Assembly (NCBI RefSeq): GCF_016801025.1 | Contig: NZ_CP068983.1 | Coordinates: 248,001 to 312,000 of the forward strand | Direction of reading: 5' to 3' | Origin: Paradevosia shaoguanensis | Lineage (GTDB): Bacteria; Pseudomonadota; Alphaproteobacteria; Rhizobiales; Devosiaceae | DNA: 64,000 nucleotides | Shown: in pieces, positions 45,681 through 53,334 of the stretch | Layout: the number at the start of each line of letters is the position of its first letter | Numbering within the stretch: position 1 is the first letter of the stretch | Notes under the pieces: generated by a model | What the model was told of the DNA's origin: nothing | Databases searched by the model: none | The model's input: only the letters and a program-made list of their open reading frames with translations | Made by a program: the position numbers and the translations under genes

Positions 45681-46211
45681 TCAGAGATTGATGCCCTGGG
45701 CCTTCAGGTCGGCGCGGACCTTCGACATGAATTCGATCTGCAGGTTGTTCTGGAACACCTGCATGACGCGCTGCAGGTCCTGGTTGGCCTCGCTGTTCAC
45801 CTGGGCGAGCTTGGAGCCAGCCGGCGACTCGTAGAAGGCAACGATCTGCTGGAGTTCTTCCATCGACAGACGCAGCGCGTAGACGCGCGCGAACTGGTCG
45901 AGGAGCTCGCCCTTCTTGGCCTTGTATTCGTCGAGCGTCTTGGTGATGGCAGCGTCGAGCTGCTTGGAGACTTCCGGGTTCTGGGTGATGAGCTGCTGCA
46001 TGGTGGCCACGCCGGCCTGGAGCAGCGCAATCTCGTAGACCGAGGACTTGTCGGTAAGGTCGACATACTTGCGGGCGAGCGCAATGTGCTCGGGCGCAAG
46101 TTCCTGCGCAATGGCCGGCAAGGAGGCGAAGGAGACGGAGGCCAGCGACAGCGCGGCCACGACGACGAGCGCGGCGCGCTTGCGGAAACTGGTCATTGCT
46201 TTGGTACCCAT
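45681..46211 (-). CDS. Exported DUF2059-domain protein
   Basis: 176-residue protein with a signal peptide (FRKRAALVVVAALSLASVSF, cleavage near IAQ-EL). The mature part is all-helical DUF2059: EHIALARKYVDLTDKSSVYE, LSMEELQQIVAFYESPAGSK and FMSKVRADLKAQGINL. I take the ATG at 46211. The frame continues upstream, but that part reads through the rpiA end and lacks protein character. It sits between rpiA and gor as in related genomes. The function is unknown; the periplasm is the likely location. Confidence 0.88.
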   Translation of the reverse strand: MGTKAMTSFRKRAALVVVAALSLASVSFASLPAIAQELAPEHIALARKYVDLTDKSSVYEIALLQAGVATMQQLITQNPEVSKQLDAAITKTLDEYKAKKGELLDQFARVYALRLSMEELQQIVAFYESPAGSKLAQVNSEANQDLQRVMQVFQNNLQIEFMSKVRADLKAQGINL

Positions 46212-46242
46212 ATTGAGTTGTCCACCCGTTTGGTTGCGCCGT

Positions 46243-46947
46243 TCAGGCGTCGTAAGTCTTGATGCCGTCGGCACCGGCCACGTAAGCACGCTGGCACAGG
46301 CCCAGAAACAGACCGTGCTGTACCACTCCTGGAACTTCAAGCAAGGCATCCGAGAGCGCTTTTGGCTGTGAAATACGGCCAAATAAAGCATCGAAGATAT
46401 AGTGCCCGCCGTCGGTGACGAAGGTCTCGCCGGCCTTGGTCTTGCGCAGGGCGAGACCACCGTCGGCATCGAACTGTTTCAGGATCCGCTCGAGCTCGAT
46501 CTGCGTGGCGCCCAGGCCGAAGGCGTTGACTTCGATGGGGAGCGGGAAGCGGCCGAGGGTCTCGACCATCTTGGAAGCGTCGGCGATGACGACCATGCGG
46601 TCGGAAGCCGCCGCGACGATCTTTTCGCGCAGGAGCGCGCCGCCGCCGCCCTTGATGAGGGCGAGGCCGGGGCCGATCTCGTCGGCGCCGTCGACCGTCA
46701 TATCGAGATGCGGCAGGGTTTCGAGATCGGTGAGGGGAATATTGAGGCTGCGCGCCTGGGCGGCAGTGACTTCGGATGTCGGGACGCAAAGGACTTCAAA
46801 GCCCTCGGCAACCCTGGCGCCGAGGAGATCGACGAAGTGTTTGGCCGTCGAGCCGGTGCCGAGACCGAGCTTCATTCCGGGGCGCACTTCGAGCAACGCC
46901 ATGGCGGCGGCTTCGCGCTTGAGATCTTCGTTCACCGGCTTCCCCAA
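46243..46947 (-). CDS. rpiA: Ribose-5-phosphate isomerase A
   Basis: Interconverts ribose 5-phosphate and ribulose 5-phosphate in the pentose phosphate and Calvin cycles. The 234 residues show [37 protein letters not shown] with the catalytic Asp residues, [16 protein letters not shown], and the base region around [14 protein letters not shown]. Ribulose 5-phosphate is the CbbP substrate, so the enzyme also serves the carbon-fixation genes at the left end. Its stop is 31 bp from the DUF2059 start. Confidence 0.96.
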   Translation of the reverse strand: MGKPVNEDLKREAAAMALLEVRPGMKLGLGTGSTAKHFVDLLGARVAEGFEVLCVPTSEVTAAQARSLNIPLTDLETLPHLDMTVDGADEIGPGLALIKGGGGALLREKIVAAASDRMVVIADASKMVETLGRFPLPIEVNAFGLGATQIELERILKQFDADGGLALRKTKAGETFVTDGGHYIFDALFGRISQPKALSDALLEVPGVVQHGLFLGLCQRAYVAGADGIKTYDA

Positions 46948-47184
46948 ATAACGACGTCCAACAAGGCCCCTAGAGGGCGGCGGGGGGCCTTGTCAACCGG
47001 GGCCTCAAGCATAGGTGAACGGGCGCTGTAACTTCCTAGCAACACACTGGTTTGTACCTTACCGCGATGTGGCCGAATCATGGCATGCAACTTTGCGACT
47101 TCATCAAAACCGGGTAAGCACCGGAATCACTGGCCCAAAGCGGGTGGACGCGCGGGCTTTACTGTCAGAGGCACAGTCGGACAA

Positions 47185-47778
47185 ATGAATTTCTTCAAGC
47201 CCGCGATAGCAGTTGCGCTGTCGGCTTTGCTTACTATTTCGCTTGCCGCCCCCGCATCGGCCGCACGCGTCTATAATCCCGATACCAATAGCTGGGAGGA
47301 AGCATCCGTCGTTGCTTCCAAAAGCAAACGTGGCTCGCCGATCAAGCGCGAGGTCGTTTCTTACGCCGGCAAGTTCGCTCCGGGCACGATCGTTGTTGAG
47401 ACGAGCGAGCGCCGTCTCTACTTCGTCTTGGACGATGGCAAGGCGGTGAAGTACGGCATCGGCGTGGGCCGTGACGGCTTCCGCTGGTCGGGCACCCACC
47501 GCATCACCCGCAAGGCGGAATGGCCCGGCTGGACGCCGCCGCCGGCCATGCGCAAGCGCGTTCCGGACCTGCCGGCTTATATGCCCGGCGGCCCGAACAA
47601 CCCGCTTGGCGCCCGTGCGCTCTATATCGGCTCGACCCTTTATCGCCTGCATGGCACGTCCGAGCCCTGGACCATCGGCCAGGCCGTCTCGTCGGGCTGC
47701 ATCCGCCTGACCAATGAGGACGTGACCGATCTCTACGAGCGCGCCAAGGTCGGCGCCACGGTCGTCGTCCACCAGTAA
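47185..47778 (+). CDS. L,D-transpeptidase (YkuD family)
   Basis: Periplasmic enzyme making 3-3 cross-links in peptidoglycan or attaching proteins to it. 197 residues: signal peptide (NFFKPAIAVALSALLTISLA, cleavage after ASA), then the YkuD domain with IVVETSERRLYFVLDDGKAV and the catalytic motif H156...SSGC172IRLTNEDV (RLHGTSEPWTIGQAVSSGCI). The ATG at 47185 starts the signal peptide; the frame is open 35 codons upstream without a signal-like start. Rhizobiales, with polar growth, carry many such paralogues. Confidence 0.93.
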   Translation: MNFFKPAIAVALSALLTISLAAPASAARVYNPDTNSWEEASVVASKSKRGSPIKREVVSYAGKFAPGTIVVETSERRLYFVLDDGKAVKYGIGVGRDGFRWSGTHRITRKAEWPGWTPPPAMRKRVPDLPAYMPGGPNNPLGARALYIGSTLYRLHGTSEPWTIGQAVSSGCIRLTNEDVTDLYERAKVGATVVVHQ

Positions 47779-47804
47779 GGGTTCGGACAACACTGGAATT
47801 TGCA

Positions 47805-47826
47805 GGGCTGACCCAAGGGTCGGCCC
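47805..47826 (+). terminator. Terminator downstream of the L,D-transpeptidase gene
   Basis: GGGCTGACCC and GGGTCGGCCC form a 10-bp stem (one T-G wobble) with a 2-base gap, followed by TTTCTGTTT. Confidence 0.7.
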
Positions 47827-47862
47827 TTTCTGTTTGGCGCATGCCGCTGTAAACCTTGGGCC

Positions 47863-48897
47863 ATGACGGTTCTCTTCCAATCGGCGGATATCGACGGCGC
47901 GGCGACGCGGCCGCTGGTCGACCGCTTCGGACGCACGATCAGCTACCTGCGCGTATCGGTTACCGACCGGTGCGACTTCCGCTGCGTCTATTGCATGTCC
48001 GAGCACATGACGTTCCTGCCCAAGAAGGACGTGCTCAGCTTCGAGGAGATCGACGCGATCGTGCGGGCGTTCGTCGCGCGCGGCGTGCGCAAGGTGCGAC
48101 TGACCGGTGGCGAGCCGCTGGTGCGGCGCGACATCATGGAACTGGTCCGCAAGCTGGGCGGATATCTCGGCAAGGGGCTGGAGGAGCTGACGCTTACCAC
48201 CAATGGCAGCCAGCTGGCGCGCTATGCGGAGGGGCTGGCGGCAGCGGGCGTGCGGCGGCTCAATGTGTCGCTCGATACGCTCGACCCGGCGCGGTTCGCC
48301 GAGATCACGCGGCGGGGACGGATCGAGGACGTGCTGGTGGGGCTCGAGGCGGCGCAGCAGGCGGGGCTGGCGATCAAGATCAACATGGTGGCGATGCGCG
48401 GCGTCAATGACGACGAGATCGAGCCGATGCTGCATTGGGCGCATGGGCGCGGCTACGGGCTGACGCTGATCGAAGGTATGCCGCTGGGCGAAGTCGGCGT
48501 CGACCGGGTGGACCAGTACCTGCCGCTCAAGGAACTGCGCGACCGGCTGGCGGCACGCTATACGCTGACCCGGCTCAACCAGACGACCGGGGGCCCTGCC
48601 CGCTATGTGCGGGTGGAGGAGACCGGCGGGGTGCTCGGCTTCATCACGCCGATGAGCCACAATTTCTGCGAGAGCTGCAACCGGGTGAGGCTGACGGCGA
48701 CCGGGCAGCTCTATATGTGCCTGGGGCAGGAAGACATGGTCGACCTGCGGGTGGCGCTGCGTGAAGGCGGCGTCGGGGCGCTCGATGGGGCGCTGGACCG
48801 GGCCATGCTGCTCAAGCCCAAGGGGCACGACTTCGTGCTCGACCGAAGCCACGCGGAGCCGGCGCTGACCCGGCATATGAGCGTTACCGGCGGGTGA
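47863..48897 (+). CDS. moaA: GTP 3',8-cyclase MoaA (molybdenum cofactor)
   Basis: Radical SAM enzyme that starts molybdopterin synthesis by converting GTP to 3',8-cyclo-GTP. The 344 residues have the N-terminal cluster C37-x3-C41-x2-C44 ([20 protein letters not shown]), [14 protein letters not shown], the C-terminal cluster in [20 protein letters not shown], and the terminal Gly-Gly (SVTGG) needed for activity. Some codons are unusually G-rich in the 3' half (GGG, GCG), but the frame is intact. No other moa gene is nearby. Confidence 0.96.
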   Translation: MTVLFQSADIDGAATRPLVDRFGRTISYLRVSVTDRCDFRCVYCMSEHMTFLPKKDVLSFEEIDAIVRAFVARGVRKVRLTGGEPLVRRDIMELVRKLGGYLGKGLEELTLTTNGSQLARYAEGLAAAGVRRLNVSLDTLDPARFAEITRRGRIEDVLVGLEAAQQAGLAIKINMVAMRGVNDDEIEPMLHWAHGRGYGLTLIEGMPLGEVGVDRVDQYLPLKELRDRLAARYTLTRLNQTTGGPARYVRVEETGGVLGFITPMSHNFCESCNRVRLTATGQLYMCLGQEDMVDLRVALREGGVGALDGALDRAMLLKPKGHDFVLDRSHAEPALTRHMSVTGG

Positions 48898-49217
48898 GAG
48901 GCGCGTGAAACATTGTTTCACGGGGTTTCGGCGGTTTTTTGCGAAGTTTTGGAGGAGTCAGCGTCGTTACGGCGTTGATTTTTATTGGTGTTTCGAAACG
49001 ACGCGACGGCAAATCGTTAAATTTTGACTCAATTTCGGGGGAATTTTGACGATGTTTGCGGGGTTTTGCGGCGGTTTGGAGTGAAATCGGGGGGATGTTT
49101 TGAGGGCGGCGACTCTCGGGACGATGGCTGGGTTATGAGTGGGCGGCGGTAGTTTAGCCCGGCGGGCCCGGGGGGTGGATAAGTTTTTGGGGTGGCCAGA
49201 AGGTGGGAAATTCCTAG
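48898..49217. other. Gene-free region of skewed composition with GTTTC/GAAAC palindromes
   Basis: I see no gene here. The plus strand is rich in G and T runs, unlike its surroundings, and contains two related blocks, GGGGTTTCGGCGGTTT near 48922 and GGGGTTTTGCGGCGGTTT near 49061. GTGAAACA-T-TGTTTCAC at 48905-48921 is a perfect 8-bp dyad just after moaA, and GTTTCGAAAC lies at 48990-48999. Short open frames are low-complexity and rejected. The first dyad could serve as a moaA terminator. Confidence 0.5.
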
Positions 49218-49458
49218 GGTTCGTACTCAATAAGTCCCGGCACCCCAGAGCGCTTATTTCCCCATCCGACAGATGCCAACGGAAGCGCTGTCCGTCTGCC
49301 GCGCCACAACCACTGAACTTCCCCGGCCGCAGAGCCGGGGCCCACGGATATCTCCACTCGGGTGGAGGGTGGCAATGGGCCCCGGATCAAGTCCGGGGAA
49401 GTTCGGTGGGTGGGGTGGCCATCGCAACCTCATCTACCGGTGCAACTGAGTACGGACC
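49218..49458. mobile_element. 241-bp miniature inverted-repeat element, copy 2
   Basis: Same length and organisation as 17933-18173: left end GGTTCGTACTCAAT, right end ACTGAGTACGGACC, and the internal palindromic core with GCCGGGGCCCACGG and CCCCGGATCAAGTCCGGGG. It differs by scattered substitutions only. It lies next to a broken IS110 element, a position suggesting an insertion hot spot. No coding capacity. Confidence 0.85.
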
Positions 49459-49693
49459 CTGGGCCATGGGCCGGAGATGGTGGCTGGGGCGAGGGCGTTG
49501 GAACCGCGGGGCTTGCTGGGCGGGCCATGGGCCCCTGTGTAATTGAGCTGTGTCATATTGGGTACGGGCGGGAGACCGTTGGGCCCCAGGTTTAAAGACC
49601 GAGAGCCGGCACGGGTCCCCGCCCGCTTTGACAAACACCTGAACAGTTGCGCGAGGCCGCTCGAGACGGACCTCGGATCACAGGGACAGGCCC
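49459..49693 (+). other. Left non-coding flank of the IS110 element, possible bridge-RNA region
   Basis: This 235-bp stretch lies between the miniature element and the transposase start. From about 49570 on it is compactly structured: GAGAGCCGGC, GGGTCCCCGCCC, and CCGCTCGAGACGG then GACCTCGG. IS110-group elements encode their bridge RNA in this position, upstream of the recombinase gene. I cannot place the element's left end or fold the RNA, so this is a position-based inference. Confidence 0.35.
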
Positions 49694-50625
49694 ATGACCC
49701 TATCACCGACCTGGATTGGAATCGACGTTTCGAAAGCCTGGCTGGATATCGCCTCTTCCGGCGGGGAGGGCGTGCAGCGGATCGCCAACACCATGGACGC
49801 CATCGCCGCATTCGCCGCCACGCTGGAGCGGGAGGCACTCTCGTGGTGCTGGAGGCGAGCGGGGTTTACGACAAGAGCTTGCGCGCCGGACTGGCGCTGG
49901 CCGGGATCGGCCATGTCCGGGTCAATCCGCAGCGGGCCCGTGACTTTGCGCGGGCCAGCGGCCGGCTCGCCAAGACCGATGCGCTCGATGCGGCCATGCT
50001 TGCCGAAATGGGCCGGGCCCTGCGCCTCGTGGCCGACCCGCTGCCCGAGGCCGGACGCGAGCGGCTCGGCCTGCTCAGCCGCCGCCGCGACCAGTTGGTG
50101 GCCATGCGCACCCAGGAAAAGCAGCGCCGGATCGAGATGACCGATCCCTTCATCGGCGCCGACCTGGACCGGCACATGGCCGGCCTCAACCAGGCCATCG
50201 CCGCCATCGAGGTCGAAATCCAGAACCAGATCGGCAGCGATGCCGCCCTGGCACAGGACCAGGCCCTGATCCGCTCGGTGCCCGGCATCGGCCCGGTCAC
50301 CGCCTCTGTCCTGGCCGCCCTGATGCCCGAACTGGGCCGGCGCTCGGGCAAGCAGATCGCCACCCTGGCCGGGTTGGCCCCGCTCAACAACGATAGCGGC
50401 CTACGGCGCGGACAGCGCTCCATCCGCGGTGGCCGCCGCCGCGTCCGTCAGGCCCTTTACATGGCCGCCGTCGCATCCTTGCGAACACAATCGCCTCTCA
50501 ACGCTTTCTACCACCGCCTGCGCCAGGCCGGAAAACCACCCAAGCCCGCCCTCGTCGCCCTCGCCAGAAAGCTCCTCGTCACCATCAACGCCATGATGAA
50601 AACCCGAACACGCTTCGCAACCTGA
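49694..50625 (+). pseudogene. IS110-family transposase, frameshifted
   Basis: DEDD recombinase of an IS110-type insertion sequence. The N-terminus MTLSPTWIGIDVSKAWLDIA (first catalytic Asp) reads in one frame until about 49830. The rest reads in another frame: TLVVLEASGVYDKSLRAGLA (catalytic Glu), KTDALDAAMLAEMG (catalytic Asp pair), then the C-terminal Tnp20 domain RSVPGIGPVTASVLAALMPE, GLAPLNNDSGLRRGQRSIRG, ending MMKTRTRFAT. A single-base loss near 49826-49835 (in CTGGAGCGGGAGGC) explains the switch. An intact frame upstream of the second part is not transposase-like. A programmed frameshift or sequencing error is possible but less likely. Confidence 0.85.
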
Positions 50626-50728
50626 ATTACAGTTGCCGGCTCTGCGGCTGGGGAAGATGGAGTTTGTGGCCGGGGAAGATGAGGATGGGGTGGTGGGGTG
50701 AGGTCGGATAGTGCCTCAGTTTCCTTGT

Positions 50729-50829
50729 CCCCTTGTGGGAGAAGGTGGCGCGGTAGCGCCGGATGAGGGGGCTCGGTGGTTGCCCCCCTCACCCGCCCTT
50801 CGGGCACCCTCTCCCACAAGGGGCGAGGG
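50729..50829. repeat. Palindromic REP-type repeat pair (type B), second copy
   Basis: It carries the arm CCCCTTGTGGGAGAAGGTGG first and then a 48-bp block identical to 34023-34070. The order of arms is reversed relative to the copy at 34 kb. It lies in the 414-bp gene-free gap after the IS110 element. Confidence 0.8.
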
Positions 50830-50880
50830 CGATGGGGCGGGATCTCGCGCTGAATAGAATTCCGCGCCACCCTCTCGATC

Positions 50881-50963
50881 TTCCCCGGCGGAGAGCCGGG
50901 GCCTACGGGTATCTCCACTCGGGTGGAGGGGGGCAATAGGCCCCGGATCAAGTCCGGGGAAGT
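50881..50963. repeat. Isolated palindromic core of the 241-bp element
   Basis: From TTCCCCGG to CCGGGGAAGT, this 83-bp sequence matches the interior of both 241-bp elements (including CTCCACTCGGGTGGAGG) but lacks their terminal repeats. The core therefore exists as an independent REP-like unit. The remaining gap to 51039 holds only G-rich sequence with no gene. Confidence 0.8.
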
Positions 50964-51039
50964 GCGGTGGTGGGGATGGTGAGGGGGATGACGGGGACGG
51001 TGGTTGGCGTGGTGGTTGCCTGGTCCCTGCCCGGTAGTA

Positions 51040-52014
51040 TCAGCCTGAGATCGCGGCCTTTGGCGGCGATGGCGTGTCGGCGAAAAGGGCGCTTACGGAT
51101 TCGCCGGTGTTGATGCGGCGCATGCCTTCGGCCAGCGCGGGGGCGACCGACAGGACGGTGAGCTTGGGGTGGCGCTTTTCGGGGGCGATGGGGACGGTGT
51201 TGGTGCAGACGAGTTCGAGGATATCGGGCTCGGCGGCGATGCGGGCGACGGCGTCGCGGGCGAAGATGCCGTGGGTGGTGGCGATACGGACCGAGCGGGC
51301 GCCGTGGGCGCGCAGGTGCTGGAGCAGCTCGATGATCGAGCCGCCGCTGGCGATTTCGTCATCGAGGACGATGACGTCACGATTGCGGACTTCGCCGATG
51401 AGCGCGGTGATGCGAACCTGGGTGTCGCTGATGCGCTCCTTGGCGCCGGCGGCGACGGGGACACCGAGGCGCTTGGCGAAGGCGGCGGCGTTCTTGGCGT
51501 TGCCCAGATCAGGCGAAACGACGACGGCGCGGCTCAGGTCATAGCGCTGGAAATGCTCGGCGAGCTCGCGCAGGGCGTGCAACTGATCGACCGGGACGCT
51601 GAAGAAGCCGTGTACCTGGGGCGAGTGCAGCGTCATGGTGAGGACGCGGTTGGCGCCGGAGGTGACCAGGAGATCGGCGACCAGACGCCCGCCGATGGAA
51701 ATGCGCGGGCTGTCCTTCTTGTCGGACCGGGCGTAGGAGAAGTGCGGGATGACCGCGGTGATGCGGGAAGCCGAGGCGCCGCGCGCGGCATCAAGCATCA
51801 GGAGCAGCTCGACGAGGTTTTCCTGCACCGGAGCGCTCAGCGTCTGGACGATGAACACGTCCTTCTCACGGCAATTGGCCTGAAGCTGGACTTCGAGGCA
51901 ATCGTTGGAGAAGCGCTTGAGCCGCGTTTCCTGCAGCGGAACGCCGAGATAGTTGCATATCTCGGCAGCCAGCTCGGGGTGAGCACTGCCACTGAAAACC
52001 GTGATCTCGTTCAT
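51040..52014 (-). CDS. Ribose-phosphate pyrophosphokinase, divergent paralogue
   Basis: Makes PRPP from ribose 5-phosphate and ATP. The 324 residues contain family blocks: ITVFSGSAHPELAAEICNYL, EKDVFIVQTLSAPVQENLVE, AVIPHFSYARSDKKDSPRIS, TMTLHSPQVHGFFSVPVDQL, VVSPDLGNAKNAAAFAKRLG, the flexible-loop Lys and Arg in GAKERIS, and the PRPP loop VIVLDDEIASGGSI. Residues differ from the usual housekeeping Prs (HFSYARSD for YFGYARQD), so a second, canonical prs probably exists elsewhere. Key catalytic residues are kept, suggesting activity. It lies 76 bp from the Lrp gene. Confidence 0.88.
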   Translation of the reverse strand: MNEITVFSGSAHPELAAEICNYLGVPLQETRLKRFSNDCLEVQLQANCREKDVFIVQTLSAPVQENLVELLLMLDAARGASASRITAVIPHFSYARSDKKDSPRISIGGRLVADLLVTSGANRVLTMTLHSPQVHGFFSVPVDQLHALRELAEHFQRYDLSRAVVVSPDLGNAKNAAAFAKRLGVPVAAGAKERISDTQVRITALIGEVRNRDVIVLDDEIASGGSIIELLQHLRAHGARSVRIATTHGIFARDAVARIAAEPDILELVCTNTVPIAPEKRHPKLTVLSVAPALAEGMRRINTGESVSALFADTPSPPKAAISG

Positions 52015-52090
52015 GGCTATCGCCTCCCCGCCTGTGGGCGGGCCTTATCGCGAGTCGAACGTCACAATCAAGCAGCGGCGGCGCGCGGTG

Positions 52091-52570
52091 CTATTCGTCG
52101 CTGACGATGGCGAATTCCAGAGGCAGCGCGGTGGTGTACTTTATCTGCTCCATGGCGAAGGACGAACTCACATCGGTGAGCGCGATCTTGCCAATGAGCT
52201 TCTTGTAGAAGGTGTCGTAGGCGCCGATGTCGGGCACGACGACGCGCAGGAGATAATCGACATCGCCGCTCATGCGGTAGAACTCGACGACCTCGGAAAA
52301 GTCCTCGACGACGGCGGCGAACTTGCGCAGCCAGGTCTCGTTATGCTCGTTCGTCTTGACGGCGACGAAGACGGTGACGCCGGCATTGACCTTGACAGGA
52401 TCGAGCACAGCGACGCGGCGCTTGATGACGCCATCTTCTTCCATTTTCTGAATGCGGCGCCAGCAGGGCGTGGTGGACAGACCGACCTTGCGGCCGATCT
52501 CGGCCACCGGCATCGTCGCATCCTTCTGAAGGAGCGTCAGAATTTTACGATCGATCTTGTCAAGCGCCAT
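52091..52570 (-). CDS. Lrp/AsnC-family transcriptional regulator
   Basis: Feast-famine regulator of 159 residues. The HTH is LDKIDRKILTLLQKDATMPV, then AEIGRKVGLSTTPCWRRIQK and MEEDGVIKRRVAVLD. It is followed by the RAM ligand-binding domain (FVAVKTNEHNETWLRKFAAV, FYRMSGDVDYLLRVVVPDIG, TTALPLEFAIV). It is in tandem with the divergent PRPP synthetase and could regulate it, which is inference. The ligand is probably an amino acid, as usual in the family. Confidence 0.93.
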   Translation of the reverse strand: MALDKIDRKILTLLQKDATMPVAEIGRKVGLSTTPCWRRIQKMEEDGVIKRRVAVLDPVKVNAGVTVFVAVKTNEHNETWLRKFAAVVEDFSEVVEFYRMSGDVDYLLRVVVPDIGAYDTFYKKLIGKIALTDVSSSFAMEQIKYTTALPLEFAIVSDE

Positions 52571-52671
52571 TACAGCCCCCGAAATGAGTTTGCGAATTTT
52601 GGAGTGAAATCCAAGAATATTTGCACGTCACCTATCCCATGGCCTGCATCAAAGCAATAATCTTTCGCTTG

Positions 52672-53247
52672 TCAACTCCGCCACAGGGCTAGCAGCCACC
52701 CCCAAAGGTCGAACGTGCCTTCATCCTCTCCACGGGTCCGGCGCCATTGCTGGGGCACTTCGAACGAGCCCGCCCAGATGCCGCGTGCGTTCACCCGGGC
52801 CAGGGTCTCGCGGACCTTGTAGTCGCCGTAGGAGACGGCGAGGCCGGCTTCGACCATGTCCGCGCCGAGGTCGATGTCGCCCGCGCGGCATCGTCCTAGT
52901 ATGCGTCCGTACTTGTCGCGCCCTTCGGATACACAGCTAATGGGCTTGTTGGCGACCAGGTCGACCAGATGCTCGCGCGCACTGCGGCCGCAACGCCATT
53001 GGACGCCCCCGGCGTCGGTGCAGGGCTGGTCCAGTTCAGGGGCGTCGATGCCCACGATCCGGATGCGCTGGCGATCGATGGTTATGGTGTCGCCGTCATT
53101 GACATAGGCGGCGCCGGAAATGGGCTCGCGGGTGTCGAGCATGGCGACGGCCACGGCGCCCGCGCCCAGGAGAAGGACGACGAGAAGGAACTGGGCGAGG
53201 CCGGCTCGGCGTGATTTCAATTTGCGACGAGCAGGCAATCTCTTCAC
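52672..53247 (-). CDS. Staphylococcal-nuclease-like (SNase) domain protein, membrane-anchored
   Basis: 191-residue envelope protein. A basic N-terminus and one helix (LAQFLLVVLLLGAGAVAVAM) act as a signal anchor. The SNase OB-fold follows: YVNDGDTITIDRQRIRIVGI, DAPELDQPC, CGRSAREHLVDLVANKPISC, KYGRILGRCRAGDIDLGADM with the catalytic-type Arg, and EAGLAVSYGDY. A role in extracytoplasmic nucleic-acid degradation is expected; activity is unproven. Four cysteines may form disulfides. Confidence 0.9.
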   Translation of the reverse strand: MKRLPARRKLKSRRAGLAQFLLVVLLLGAGAVAVAMLDTREPISGAAYVNDGDTITIDRQRIRIVGIDAPELDQPCTDAGGVQWRCGRSAREHLVDLVANKPISCVSEGRDKYGRILGRCRAGDIDLGADMVEAGLAVSYGDYKVRETLARVNARGIWAGSFEVPQQWRRTRGEDEGTFDLWGWLLALWRS

Positions 53248-53334
53248 CGACCATTAACTACGACGTGGCAAGGCTTTATCCCACAGTAGCGAAAGCGTTT
53301 CTTATTCGCATCAGTCAGTAACCGAGTAGAGTAC

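Noticed and set aside
47104-48921. 605-codon open frame opposite moaA and the L,D-transpeptidase gene
   Set aside because: It spans two real genes and a terminator on the other strand, with a low-complexity His/Arg/Gln-rich translation.
48982-49230. 82-codon open frame rich in Pro and Lys on the minus strand
   Set aside because: Low-complexity reading of the skewed region that runs into the 241-bp element; no ribosome site and no similarity.
49139-49595. Short open frames across the second 241-bp element
   Set aside because: The corresponding region in copy 1 is not conserved as coding, and the frames read through the terminal repeats and palindromes.
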